From positions 10,257,355-10,321,354 of the forward strand of contig NC_069104.1 of NCBI RefSeq assembly GCF_947172395.1: 64,000 nucleotides of DNA, read 5' to 3'. Below the pieces are notes generated by a model. That model was not told where the DNA came from and did no database searches. It was given only the letters and a program-made list of their open reading frames with translations. The position numbers and the translations under genes were made by a program. This DNA is from Bicyclus anynana (lineage: Eukaryota; Arthropoda; Insecta; Lepidoptera; Nymphalidae). Below, piece after piece: positions 1 to 10,494 of this stretch; the stretch's first letter is position 1, and each line of letters opens with the position of its first letter.

Positions 1-17
1 ATTAGGTATATGATGGC

Positions 18-345
18 TTTTTTTTTATTCTTTACAAGTTAGCCCTTGACTACAATCTCACCTGATGGTAAGTGATGATGCAGTCTAAGATGGAAGCGGG
101 CTAACTTGTTAGGAGGAGGATGAAAATTCACACCCCTTTTCGGTTTCTACACGACATCGTACCGGAACGCTAAATCGCTTGGCGGTACGTCTTTGTCGGT
201 AGGGTGGTAACTAGCCACGGCCGAAGCCTCCCACCAGCCAGACCTGGACCAATTACGAAAATCTCAATCGACCCAGCCGGGGATCGAACCCAGGACCTCC
301 GTTATGTAAATCCACCGCGCATACCACTGCGCCACGGAGGCCGTC
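18..345 (-). mobile_element. SINE B, near full length
   Basis: tRNA-derived SINE. On the minus strand the head reads GACGGCCTCCGTGGCGCAGT with an A-box, then GGTTCGATCCC as B-box. The body contains CCACCCTACCGACAAAGACG and the tail ends in TTGTAAAGAATAAAAAAA. The short translated frame here (RTQDLR...) is an artefact of the tRNA-like head. Family members also lie at 14.2, 15.0, 21.2, 28.1, 31.1, 49.3, 50.0 and 63.6 kb. Confidence 0.88.
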
Positions 346-399
346 AATGGCTACTTATATACCGATTAAATGGTGACAAAAAAAAAGAAAAAGCCTGGC

Positions 400-480
400 T
401 GAGTTTGTTGTGGGCTCTTTTCGGTCCAAGGCGCTTTGGAACTCTCGTAACTTTAATTTTAAATTTTCGACTGATCATTA
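400..480 (+). mobile_element. LINE 3'-tail fragment
   Basis: CTCTTTTCGGTCCAAGGCGC followed by TCGTAACTTTAATTTTAAA matches the tail at 60703-60870. Small relic. Confidence 0.5.
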
Positions 481-504
481 TCACCATTATATTTTTATAT
501 TATC

Positions 505-862
505 TACTAGCGGACGCCCGCGAATTCATCCGCCCTTAGACCTCATTAATCCAGCCCTTAGTATCGCTGTAAAAATGAAGTAACTTCTCCAGTTTTCCCA
601 ACATTTCCCTTCACTGCTCTGCTCCTATTGATTGTAGCGTGATGAAAGTATACTGGAATCTGCCCAGGAGTATGAACAATAATTGCACCAAGTTTCGTTA
701 AGATCCGTCGAATAGTTTTTGTTTCTATAACGAACATACAGACAGATTTATTACAGAACATACAGAAATTTTACTGATTGCATTTTTAGCATCAGTATCG
801 ATCACTAATCACCCCTGATAGAAATAGAATATAATATTTCATGTACACAATTGACCTCTCTT
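505..862 (+). repeat. Interspersed repeat R3 (ACTAGCGGACGCCC type)
   Basis: Begins CTAGCGGACGCCCGCG and ends near CATGTACACAATTGACCTC. It is the reverse-orientation match of 4798-5166, over which the two align for about 350 bp. It resembles 3' regions of non-LTR elements common in Lepidoptera; the class is not certain. Confidence 0.75.
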
Positions 863-1327
863 CTTCTTTGTCGTTACACTCTTGGCAGAGCGGTCGTGGT
901 CGTCATTTGGGTGCGGTGGCAAGCCTCACTATCCGTCACCATTCCTCCCGTAGTGTGGCTCTCCTAGCACATTCGTGGAGCGATCCATGGAGAGCGGTTT
1001 TTACTTGGTCAGTCCAGCGCATTGGTGACCTGCCACGTGCTCTTGTGCCCTCCACCTTTGCTTGCACCACAAGTCTCTCTATGGACGTGTCATCTTTTCG
1101 TGTGATGTGACCAAAGAAAGTCAGTATGCGACATTTGACTGTGGAAGAAAGACGCTGTTTGATGCTCAGTTCTTGGAGGATTGAAATGTTGGATCGGAAC
1201 TGTGTCCAGGATATACATCTCTAGTCTTTCTTTTCTTTCTCGCTTTCTCTCAGAGTCCACGTCTCAGCACCATAAAGAAATATGGGAAACACCAATGCCC
1301 GGACTAATCGCATTTTAGTGATCTCTC
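863..1327 (-). pseudogene. LINE reverse transcriptase C-terminal fragment
   Basis: The minus strand reads MRLVRALVFPIFLYGAETWT and continues LRESERKRIDAFEMYCWRKM, the C-terminal part of a non-LTR reverse transcriptase (LYGAETW motif). Later codons run HITRKDD and GRSPMRWTDQV before stops. It is 5'-truncated with frame breaks, so not functional. Confidence 0.8.
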
Positions 1328-1927
1328 TACCGATTTAAAATAAGTTTATAGAAGATTACCTGACGTTTCTAAGCCTAATTGAAATAAATGAATATCGCAG
1401 TCTCTTCCTACAGACCAATGATGCAGTTTAAATCTTGCGTTTTATACCAGTCTCATCTAATATACTTACAGTATAAAGTTACTGTACAAATACGGTGCTA
1501 CAGTGAATTGGCTCTGAGCCAAAACAAAATGAACGTCCGATCGGCTGGTACTACCTACTTACTCGTAGTTCCTTTGTGAAGTGCATTTTTAAACGTAAAC
1601 AGCCTTATTCTACTATTTATGGAACTAGAACCTGGATTTTTTGTTTTTTTTTTTTACACATAGTTGCTATTTAGAGTTGTGTACGAGTGTGTTCATTGCA
1701 GAAAAATTATACAATTTTAAAATAAGATCCTATAAATTTATTTATTTATAAATATGTTTTAGTCCCTACATGTAGGGTAGATGCAATTTTATTTGCATCG
1801 TGTAGTTGTTTCTGTATTGTTAAATATTATAATTATGTCTACAATGTATACAGGGTGCTTGGGAGTATTTTCCATAACTTCAAAGTATTAAAGAGACCAT
1901 CTATAGGAACCGAACTGCATAACTAAT
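1328..1927. other. AT-rich stretch, little recognised
   Basis: Contains a LINE-tail-like TAAGCCTAATTGAAATAAATG near 1370 and a short repeat at 1853-1895 (GCTTGGGAGTATTTTCCATA) that recurs at about 23770. Nothing coding. Confidence 0.6.
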
Positions 1928-2140
1928 ATTTTATCAACTCTTATTCGACTCACTGCTGAGCACGAGTCTAGGCCAATAGTCCACCACGCTGACCCAAATT
2001 TATAACTAATTTTCTTAATTCTCTGCGTGTTAGTCTGCCAATCCGCATTGGGCCAGCGTGGTGGACAATAGACGTAACCTCTCTCATTCTGAGAGGAGAC
2101 TCGAGCTCAGCAGTGAGCCGAATATGGGTTGATAACGACG
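1928..2140. repeat. Inverted pair of SINE A 3' ends
   Basis: A minus-strand piece (CACTGCTGAGCACGAGTCTA, 1950-2000) faces a plus-strand piece (about 2010-2140: CTGCGTGT, GGCCAGCGTGGTGGAC, GAGCCGAATATGGGTTGATA). Transcribed in either direction, it could fold into a hairpin. Confidence 0.8.
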
Positions 2141-2159
2141 AAAAAAATTCATAGATTCA

Positions 2160-2310
2160 TTTATATAGAAAGAACTAAAGTTTGTGTGGTTGTAGGGGTA
2201 ATCTCTGGACCTATCGATTTTGAAGCCACGTTTTTTGCCAGTGTCATAGGCTATGTTTTTACCCCGTATTTCCACGGGAACAGGAACTACGCGGGTGAAA
2301 CGGCGGAGTG
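2160..2310 (-). repeat. Interspersed repeat R1c
   Basis: GGTTGTAGGGGTAATCTCTG to ACTACGCGGGTGAAACGGCG. Diverged relative of the R1 repeats; related pieces at 26268-26560 and 48120-48290. Confidence 0.65.
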
Positions 2311-2689
2311 TCATATAACGGCATAATTGTGTCTTTTAGAAATTTTGTATTGTCTCCGAAACTATATAACTTATTATCATTCTGTAAAAGGCAAAGCTTA
2401 TCTTTATAATATCCTCTCGATTATTAAGTCATTCATTTTGATAAGGATTTAAGTTTAGTTGTATAAATAATGACGTAAACCTTCGCATATGATTTAAATG
2501 ATTTATTAAAGTACAGTACGTATGCTGTCGCGGACTTTTTTTAGAACTTTAAAAGGGAAACAATTCTGTCATACATGATTTTTGTGAAACTTTAACTGTT
2601 TACACAGCGCACGCAACGGAAGCTCTCTCAATAGGATGAAATCCCCCGATTTTGAAATATTCTTCAATGGTGCTCCGCTCCTATAAGTC

Positions 2690-2846
2690 TTAGCGTAATA
2701 ATATATAGCCTACAGCCTTCCTCGATAAATGGGCTATTTGACACTGAAAGAATTTTTCAAATCGGACCAGTAGTTCCTAAGATTAGCGCGTTCAATCAAT
2801 CAAACAAACAAACAAACTCTTCAGCTTCATAATATTAGTATAGATA
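2690..2846 (+). repeat. Interspersed repeat R1, 5'-truncated
   Basis: GCCTTCCTCGATAAATGGGC through ATTAGCGCGTTCAATCAAT to TAATATTAGTATAGAT. This is the 3' part of the R1 family. Confidence 0.8.
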
Positions 2847-3484
2847 AGAAAATATAGATTTGTGATGAATTTTTGACATAAAATACTTCTAGCTAAATTC
2901 ATAAGTGACGGGGAGCTCCTTAAAATATAAATCGTGTAAAATATGTAAAATACAGTGTAAATTTAATATACCACCTATGTTTAAGATATTTAATGAATGA
3001 CGACTCAAACCAGCAAGTCTAGTCATACTAAATAATTTAGACAGTATTGGAGTATTGGATGTTCGCCTTGTTTAACACAGACTGCTAACTGAAGTGACGG
3101 TACGAAGGTTCTCGAATGGAAAATGTTCATGTATACGGAATGTAACAGGTAACCTATTTCGTCTATTTTCCCGTCTATCTTTCTATTATGGTGTCAGGTA
3201 TATGAAGATTGAAGGTATTGGTTAAGGCGATGAACATTCTTTTGTTTCAGTCTGGTATCAAATCTTTGATTTTTTGCTGATTCGTCAGATTAGTCACAAA
3301 TTCGAAAAAATATTGTTTACTGGCGGACGCCCGTGATTTCGGTTTTGAATATTTAGATAATAGGTAGTTAGTTGCCCCTTATCTTTTTGCCTTTAGAGAT
3401 ATGAATCCTTCTGCATTGAACTGCTACGAATAATAATTATCAAGTTTATAAGTGAATTGATTTTGTGTCCAAAGAGCAAGTAGT
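2847..3484. other. No gene recognised
   Basis: AT-rich; only a 25-bp R-type head (CTGGCGGACGCCCGTGATTT, about 3322) is recognisable. Confidence 0.6.
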
Positions 3485-3640
3485 GTGCTTACGTTTTTCT
3501 CTTCCACAGTGGTTGTCTGGCAGAGATCGCTCTTTAGCGATAAGACCACCATTTGTACATTAGTTTCTAAGTCTTATTATAAGTTATTGTTTATTTTTGT
3601 TTTTAATGTACAATAAAGTATATTTCTTCTTCTTCTAGTC
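3485..3640 (+). mobile_element. LINE 3' end
   Basis: GTGGTTGTCTGGCAGAGATC, then GCGATAAGACCACC, ending AATAAAGTATATTTCTTCTT. This matches the conserved 3' untranslated end of a widespread insect non-LTR element and includes a polyadenylation-type AATAAA. Confidence 0.7.
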
Positions 3641-3702
3641 TGCATTTAATAATAAAAAAATACATTATAAACCTTTCTTAAAGACACACTATACTCGATG
3701 TA

Positions 3703-3945
3703 CACTGTTTAGCAACAAACAAATTAGAAATGATAGTAGAAAACGCATGTCATATCTTATAAATTTATTAAATGATGTTTTTTTATAAAATGATATTCAA
3801 AATTATATATTAATTATATCAAATTGTTCTAAGTTTATTAACCAAATTTAATTAAAGAACAAGTTATTTATAATTAATGATTATAAGGTTTGAAATTATT
3901 TATACCCTCATTTTTAATTTGTTTGTTGGTAAACAGTAAACATCG
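3703..3945. mobile_element. Small inverted-repeat element (MITE-like)
   Basis: Terminal inverted repeats ACTGTTTAGCAACAAACAAA and TTTGTTTGTTGGTAAACAGT enclose about 200 bp of AT-rich DNA with no coding capacity. A relative with ends GTTTACCAACAAA is at 53662-53896, and one end alone recurs at about 38015. Confidence 0.7.
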
Positions 3946-4135
3946 AGTAAAGCTGTAGTATAGGTACCTACAACTTCTTCCTTATAGTAAACGGAATATA
4001 GCATTTATACGAGGCTCGCTGCTTCAAATCCGCATTGAAGCAGCATGCGATTGACCCTTTTGTTTAAGTAACAGGTGAGAACGATATTATCCGGGCTCAA
4101 CGGCTTAAAGTCCTCCCCGAGCTACGGGGATGTCG

Positions 4136-4372
4136 TCGTCATCAACCCATATTCGGCTCACTGCTGAGCTCGAGTCTCCTCTCAGAATGAGAGGGGTAAG
4201 GCCAATAGTCCACCCCGCTGGCCCAATGCAGATTGGCAGACTTCACACACGCAGAGAATTAAGATAATTCTCTAGTATGCAGGTTTCCTCTCGATGTTTT
4301 CCTTCACTGATTGAGACACGTGATATTTAATTTCTTAAAATGCACACAACTGAAAAGTGGGAGGGTACGGGG
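4136..4372 (-). mobile_element. SINE A, head truncated
   Basis: From ATCAACCCATATTCGGCTCA to TTTCTTAAAATGCACACAAC on the plus strand. The tRNA-like head is missing or decayed. Confidence 0.85.
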
Positions 4373-4797
4373 ATGTAACGTCACCAATTTCTCAATGTCA
4401 GAAAGAAATGCTCTTCTATTTCACAGCCCAATACAGGACTCAAAGCCGGAAAACGCTATCGTACAATTGTAAATTGTGAACATATACTAATTGAGTGGTT
4501 TCTCGTAGTTCAAAGCCACAGTAACCCAGTGGACCAATGAGGTAGACAGGAGAGGCTCATTCAGGAGTAAATAATTTCGAAAATAGCTCCTATATCGAAC
4601 AGTATACCTCGCCTTAACAATTTCCTATTATTAGCCGCCTGAATTACAACGGGCCGTCTGTCTGTCCGTGTCTGTAAATGGGTCGCATACGTTATGTCCA
4701 GCTTGTTCGGTGAGCAAAATTACCATTTTCGTTCGGCTTTCTTGCTTTATTTATAGTTTCTCATACGTTATGTTGTAATACCTTTGCTAATCTATCT

Positions 4798-5166
4798 ATA
4801 CTTATAATAATTGTGTAGAGGTCAATTCTGTGCATGAAATATATTTCCAAAATAACAATCAGGGGTGATAAGTGATCGATACTGATGCCAAAAATGCAAT
4901 CAGTAAAATTTTTGTCTGCCTATATGTATGTCTGTATGTTATTTAAAGAAACAAAAACTACTAGACGTATTTTAACGAAACTTAGTACAATTATATTCCT
5001 GGGCATGTTATAGTATACTTTTCATCACGCTATGATCAACAGGAGCAGAGCAGTGAAGGGAAATGTTGGGAAACAGGAGAAGTTACTCCATTTTTACAGC
5101 GATACTACTGTAAGGGCTGGATTAAAGAGGTCTAAGGGTGGACGAAGTCACGGGCGTCCGCTAGTT
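4798..5166 (-). repeat. Interspersed repeat R3, near full length
   Basis: From TATACTTATAATAATTGTGT to GAAGTCACGGGCGTCCGCTA. Reverse-orientation match to 505-862. Confidence 0.8.
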
Positions 5167-5340
5167 TTTCATATAAGCTGTGGTTTCTGTACAACACATT
5201 TCTTGATCTGTACAACAAATATGTTATATTTTAGCAATAATTCAGCATAGGAAAGATGTTGATACGAGTAACATTTGTGTAAGAAATTAAGTGTATTGTA
5301 ATGGAATTAATTTTTGGAATGGAATGGAATGAATTAACTA

Positions 5341-5628
5341 GAGCCGTGATAACCCAGTGGACCTCTGGCTCCGATTCCGGAGGGCGTGGGTTCGAATCCG
5401 GTCCGGGACATGCACCTCCAACTTTTTAGTTGTGTGCATTTTAAGAAATTAAATATCACGTGTCTCAAACGGTGATGGAAAAACATCGTGAGGAAATTTG
5501 CATACCAGAGAATTTTCTATTGGCATTGGGCCAGCGTGGTGGACTATTAGCCTAATCCCTCTTATTCTGAGTAGAGACTCGTGCTCAACAGTGAACTGAC
5601 TGGGTTGTTTATAATGATGATGATGATA
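5341..5628 (+). mobile_element. SINE A, full length
   Basis: Head GAGCCGTGATAACCCAGTGG (A-box), GGGTTCGAATCCGGTCC (B-box), body TTTTAAGAAATTAAATATCA and CGTGTCTCAAACGGTGA, tail with GGCCAGCGTGGTGGAC and ending in TGATGATGATGA. This is the tRNA-derived family repeated most often in the window, with about 14 complete or partial copies. Confidence 0.9.
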
Positions 5629-6125
5629 ACAATGATGGTTGCTTATTAATTAAAAAAAATATATATTTAATGTCACACACAGACACATAGATCAACATAA
5701 TAATTTATTAATGCTCTTTGTGTCGGGGGTTAAAACAGAAAAACAGGTAAAAACGTGAAAATAAAAAAGTACAAAAGATCTCGGAACGCCACTTCCAGCC
5801 CTGACACTTGCTTATATTAAACCCATTAATCATACAAAACGCTTTGTCGGCTGAATTTTAAAACACTTTCAAAGTCATTTCGGATGAAATTAAATGGAAG
5901 AGAAAATGATTTTCATTTCAAATATTTTTAAAAACAATATTTTAGCTAGGATAAACTTTGTACCACCTAAAATTGCCGAAAAGGCATTTCCAATGCAGTG
6001 GCTGTTTTCCTTTGGGCTATTTTGGATATTCTGATATATTTTCCTATGAACCACACAAAACAATATGTTCGAAATATTGTCGAGTTTTGTTGAGATTTTT
6101 CGTTCGGATATTTTTTATTATATAG

Positions 6126-6325
6126 GACTAGCTGACCCCGCACGGTTTTACCCACGTGGTTCCCGTTCCCGTAAGAGTATGGGGATAATATATACCTTAT
6201 AGCCTTCCTCGTTAAATGGGCTATCTAACACTGAAAGAATTTTTTAAATCGGACCAGTAGTTCCTGATATTAGCGCGTTCAATGAAACTAATCAAACAAA
6301 CTCTTCAGCTTTCTATATTAGTATT
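6126..6325 (+). repeat. Interspersed repeat R1, full length
   Basis: GACTAGCTGACCCCGCACGG to CAGCTTTCTATATTAGTAT. Contains the conserved GGGCTATCTAACACTGAAAG and ATTAGCGCGTTCAATG strings. Confidence 0.85.
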
Positions 6326-6382
6326 AAAGTATTGATGCTTGATGATTGATATTTTCTATAACTATAGAAATATAGACAAGAA

Positions 6383-6480
6383 AGAAAAAAAAAGAAATTT
6401 ATTCAAATCTAAAAGTTACAGACAGTCAGTACCCTATCCTTATGACATCATGTTTGTCTGTAACCCATAAAAAGTGAGTA
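6383..6480. repeat. 95-bp repeat, left copy
   Basis: TTCAAATCTAAAAGTTACAG, ACAGTCAGTACCCTATCCTT, GTCTGTAACCCATAAAAAG. A second copy in the same orientation is at 7620-7712. Together they bracket the palindrome and the tandem repeat array. Confidence 0.75.
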
Positions 6481-6527
6481 TTTCCTATAACTTTCTTCTT
6501 CTTCTTCTATCTTTGGGAAATATAGAG

Positions 6528-6883
6528 AATAATAAAAATTTTAATAAAAAAATACAACCGACTTCAAAACCTAAAAACGTACCCACTAAACTAAAAAGTG
6601 AAAAATAACATATGTTCTACCTGCTGATCAGTATGAAGGCGGTGCTAAGCCGGTGATGTATTAATTCAAGCCATGTGAGCATATCTTATAGATTTAGATT
6701 TTGCAGACAGTGTTGTTTCATGTGGTCCTGTCAGAAATGGCTTAAATTAAGACAACACCGGCTAAGCACCGACTTCATACTGATCAGCAGGTAGAACATA
6801 TGTTATTTTTCACTTTTTAGTTTAGTGGGTACGTTTTTAGGTTTTGAAGTCGGTTGTATTTTTTTATTAAAATTTTTATTATT
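6528..6883. repeat. 356-bp palindromic (fold-back) element
   Basis: Left arm 6528-6674 and right arm 6737-6883 are inverted copies of about 147 bp, separated by 62 bp. Landmarks in the left arm are ACAACCGACTTCAAAACC, GAAAAATAACATATGTTCTA and CTGCTGATCAGTATGAAG; the right arm carries their complements with few mismatches, mostly near the loop. No coding frame. Relatives at 33651-33898 and a single arm at about 62307-62420 show that it is a dispersed element. Confidence 0.9.
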
Positions 6884-6925
6884 TTTCAATTTTTAGTGTA
6901 AAATTTCATCTCAAACGAATACATC

Positions 6926-7325
6926 AGACCCCTAATGACAGTCACAACCCATCTTGGTACAAAATTCTCAGCAATACAAATTAATCAAGCCCAAGCACAA
7001 GGTAGCTACCGTAATCCGTCAAGGGGTTCCCTTCATTGACCTTGGTCTTCATCATCAGACCGCTAATAACAGACACAACTCATCTAGGTAGAAAGTTCTC
7101 AGCAATACGAATTAATCAAGGCCAAACACAAGGTAGTTACTGTAAACTGTTAAGGAGTTCCCTTAATTGTCCTTGGTCTTCATCACCAAACCCCTAAATG
7201 AGAGTCACAACCTATCTATGTGGAAAGTTCTCATTAATACAAATTAATCAAGCCCAAACACAAAGTAACTGCTGTAAATCGCCAAGGAGTTCCCTCGTCT
7301 GTTTTATGGCTCCATCATCAGATCG
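6926..7325. repeat. Three tandem units of about 125 bp
   Basis: Units share AATACAAATTAATCAAGCCC, CACAAGGTAG, AAGGGGTTCCC or AAGGAGTTCCC, and CTTCATCATCAGACC. They start near 6926, 7052 and 7181 and are moderately diverged. Further degenerate pieces reach about 7455 (TTCCATCATCAGATCTTGTC). Confidence 0.8.
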
Positions 7326-7469
7326 ATTTTAAACCTTCATAATTTTGTATTTCTTAAAGGTACTAAATGGAAAAGTTTACAAACACACTAGACACCCATA
7401 TAATTTTCGAAAGTTCCCCTCAATTTCTCCAGGATTCCATCATCAGATCTTGTCATGATGGCAATGGGA

Positions 7470-7619
7470 CCAAATGGGGACTATACCGTTTCAAACAAAA
7501 AACGAATTTTTGAAATTGGTCGAGGCGTCTTTGAGTAATCGGTGTACATACATAAAAAAAAAAAAAAAAAAAATACCGACCGAATTGAGAACCTCCTCCT
7601 TTTTGAAGTCGGTTAAAAA
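7470..7619. repeat. Repeat end with poly-A tract (GGAGGAGGTT/GAAGTCGGTT type)
   Basis: ATACCGACCGAATTGAGAAC, then CTCCTCCTTTTTGAAGTCGG, preceded by about 20 A residues. The same end occurs at about 12025, 17690, 27976 and 61540. Confidence 0.65.
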
Positions 7620-7712
7620 AGAAAGAAAATTCAAATCTAAAAGTTACAGACAGTCAGTTCCCTATCCTTATGACAGCATAGGAAAGAAGGGTTGGTCTGT
7701 AACCCTTAAAAA
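7620..7712. repeat. 95-bp repeat, right copy
   Basis: Direct repeat of 6383-6480, here with a small insertion (GCATAGGAAAGAAGGGTTG). Confidence 0.75.
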
Positions 7713-8693
7713 GAAAGGGGGTAAAGCTCAGCATATGCCGTGCTACCTACAAGCATAATACACGGCGCTGATTTTCTGCTGAGACCCGTGTGACGTCACA
7801 GCTAATTGAGCTAATTGTACGAATATATTCAAATAAACTAAATTAATATAAGCAGCAAATATTACGTGTAACAATTTAAAAATAAATTATTACCAATTAA
7901 ACTAAAGATATAATGTGCACTGCGTCCGGCACTGCGGTCAGTTAGACCGAACGGGAGAGGGGCGGTCGCGGGGGCTGAGAGTCGTACGGGGAACGGGGGG
8001 CGTCAGCGGTCGACCAATCAGCGTTAGTCACCACTGACGCCGCACGGGGAATGTAGCTCCTGTCCGTAACAGGTATTGTAAATTACCTATACAGTTTATT
8101 AAATTAGATTAAAATACCAACTAACTACTTATGTGAAAAAATGTTTGATTTAGAAATTTTGATTACTTGAAATTAATTGTTACATAGTTTAACAATTCAT
8201 GTTAAGGAAAATGAGTTAAAAATTAATAAAGCTGGTAGGGAAGTTGTCAATACCTATATGTAAAAGTCCTGATACGTGAAAGGATTGTTAGGCGTATTCA
8301 AACATCGAATAAAAAAGAACTTTCTTCATAATATGCATACCGTCGACTTACAAAAGTCTTTTAAAAACGAAACCTCAGGCTAAATAAACTTTTCCCTTCG
8401 AGACTCCGTTCCAATTCTGATGAACTAACTTTGGTAAAAGGGTTTGCCTCCCTAGGGAGGAAAATGTTCCCAAACATCGACGACAGGGCCCCAAATTTTG
8501 CTATTTACATAGAATTAAAACCGCAAATTGTATGTATACGTAGATATAAAAACTTATCAAATTAAATAATTTGTGTATTAAAGAAAAAGTTTCAAGTAAA
8601 ACTTCTCAACTTTTACTACAAAAATAATAAAAACTTAGTACCCAAATTTTTTGGACTGTAATTTTTTGTTCTTTATTGAATATGCACGGATAA
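7713..8693. other. No gene recognised; one GC-rich island at 7916-8060
   Basis: Mostly AT-rich. The island contains GAGGGGCGGTCGCGGGGGCT and GGGGAACGGGGGGCGTCAGC and is rich in CpG. No reading frame of note. Confidence 0.55.
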
Positions 8694-8993
8694 GCCGTGA
8701 TAGCCCAGTGGATATGACCTCTGCCTCCGATTCCGGAGGGTGTGGGTTAGAATCCGCTCCGGATATGCACCTCCAATTTTTCAGTTATGTGCATTTTAAG
8801 AAATTAAATATCACGTGTTTCGAACGGTGAAGGAAAACATCGTGAGGAAACCTGCATACTAGAGAATTTTCTTAATTCTCTGCGTGTGCGAAGTCTGCCA
8901 ATCCGCATTGGGCCAGCGTGATGGCCTAACCCCTCTCATTCTGAGAGGAGACTCGAGCTCAGCAGTGAGCCGAAAATGGGTTGATAATGATGA
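8694..8993 (+). mobile_element. SINE A, full length
   Basis: Head GCCGTGATAGCCCAGTGGAT to tail CCGAAAATGGGTTGATAATG. Confidence 0.9.
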
Positions 8994-9270
8994 ATCGGAT
9001 GATAATGGTGATGATGATTGATATTGTTGGCGACGCAAATGCCATTCTGGATGTTTAATCTGTGCCTAACAATAAAGGGCAAAACGGAACGAGTGATGAC
9101 AGCACACGTCACTCTTTGACGGCCTATTATAAATCAACCGACTTTTTCGCTTATCATCAATCTACGTTTCAAACATAATCATGCGTTTCCGTAAATAAGC
9201 CGTTTTAATTCGACCTTAACAAAGTGGTCCTTCGAGCCAGATCTGAACCAGCGAACTATGGATATCATAT

Positions 9271-9620
9271 TTTTAGCAGACTCAGAAGTGGATTACAAAA
9301 ATAAGAAAACCTATGACGAACAAAGGTTATTCACAATATTTGTCTGGACAACTTAATTAACAAATCAAACGGTAACCACAACAAACTTTAGAATGGATGA
9401 AAGAGAATATCTTGAGCAGTTCCAGAGGCTTGTGACTCTGTATGCTGGTTTAAGGGATCCCTTCTGACATGTCATCACTCACCATTCACTGCTCAAGCTA
9501 TTCTACCCGCCTATCCCAAGTAACCCACAGATTATAACACAACAAGAAATGTTAACGGCTTGAACGCCACGAGAATACTGAACCCGACAGTACGGCGAGC
9601 TCCTTATATCGCCAGTCGTT
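9271..9620 (+). repeat. Interspersed repeat X, copy 1
   Basis: TTTTTAGCAGACTCAGAAGT, GACAACTTAATTAACAAATC, GCCTATCCCAAGTAACCCAC, then a variable GC-richer end. Four copies in the window (also 26660-26950, 36796-37125, 50505-50810). No coding frame is conserved among them and the class is unknown. Confidence 0.8.
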
Positions 9621-10494
9621 CTCGCCTGATCGCTACCCCTCTCTAACTCCCTACTATTTATGGAAACTAGCGTCGGCACGAGCCAACATGAGATCGAGAG
9701 ACGTCATGTCCATCTCAGACTACTGTTTCCTACAATATTATGATCGGCCTATTTTTAACAGCCTATTTTATGGGTGATACTGTAGCTTTGATTCACCACG
9801 CTACTTCAATGCGGGATGACGGGCTTAGGATGATAACGTAAAACTATAACAACCGCTACAAATATGAATGATAACATCAGGACAGGCGGCTCCAGGGTAA
9901 TTACAACTTCCCAATTAATGAGTAAAAATGTTATTTATACTCATAATAAAGAATAGCTCAGTATTTTATTATTCAGCGTCACATAAGCCATGGAATAGTC
10001 ACAGACAGACATAATGATTGATAGTAAATCAAAATCAATATTATCAATAAATATTTGAAATCTCTCCCACGGCTTGATCTAGTAAAAATCTCAGCATTTA
10101 CTTGTGTAACCACAACCTCGGTTCGCTAGGATCGATGTAATCAAGATTTAATACCAATGGAATGTAAATTATGTGGTGCTTGGACGCGAAACAAAATGCT
10201 CTCCGACTGGAGGTAAGTGCTTCGGACAAATTATATTTCATTTTCATTCAGATCACTGGAACTTTCGGAATATTATGTGGTTGGAAATTAAATTTTGGTC
10301 TTGTCTTAGCCCGGTGAATTGACATCATAAAAAATATTGTGTACATATTTAATAATGATGCGGCTTCGTCCGCGTGTACCTATCTACCTTACAACTACAC
10401 ACCTACGATGAGTATCCTATGAACGTTTTTTAGCTCTTAGCTACCTCTCCACCAATTTTCAGCCAAATCGGTCAAGCCGTTCCTGAGTTATAAA
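9621..10494. other. No gene recognised
   Basis: AT-rich with no long frame. 10352-10380 has a GCGGCTTCGTCCGCGTG string resembling the head of R2 repeats. Confidence 0.5.

Noticed and set aside
204..539. 111-codon frame with RTQDLR-like sequence
   Set aside because: It is the translated tRNA-like head of SINE B; similar frames appear at 21171 and 49184 over other SINE B copies.
5385..5410. tRNA gene signal (GGGTTCGAATCC B-box)
   Set aside because: It is part of the SINE A head; no acceptor stem or cloverleaf closes. The same holds for the other SINE heads.
6926..7325. CRISPR-like array of direct repeats
   Set aside because: Units are 125 bp, diverged throughout and without a short-repeat and unique-spacer pattern, in a eukaryotic genome.
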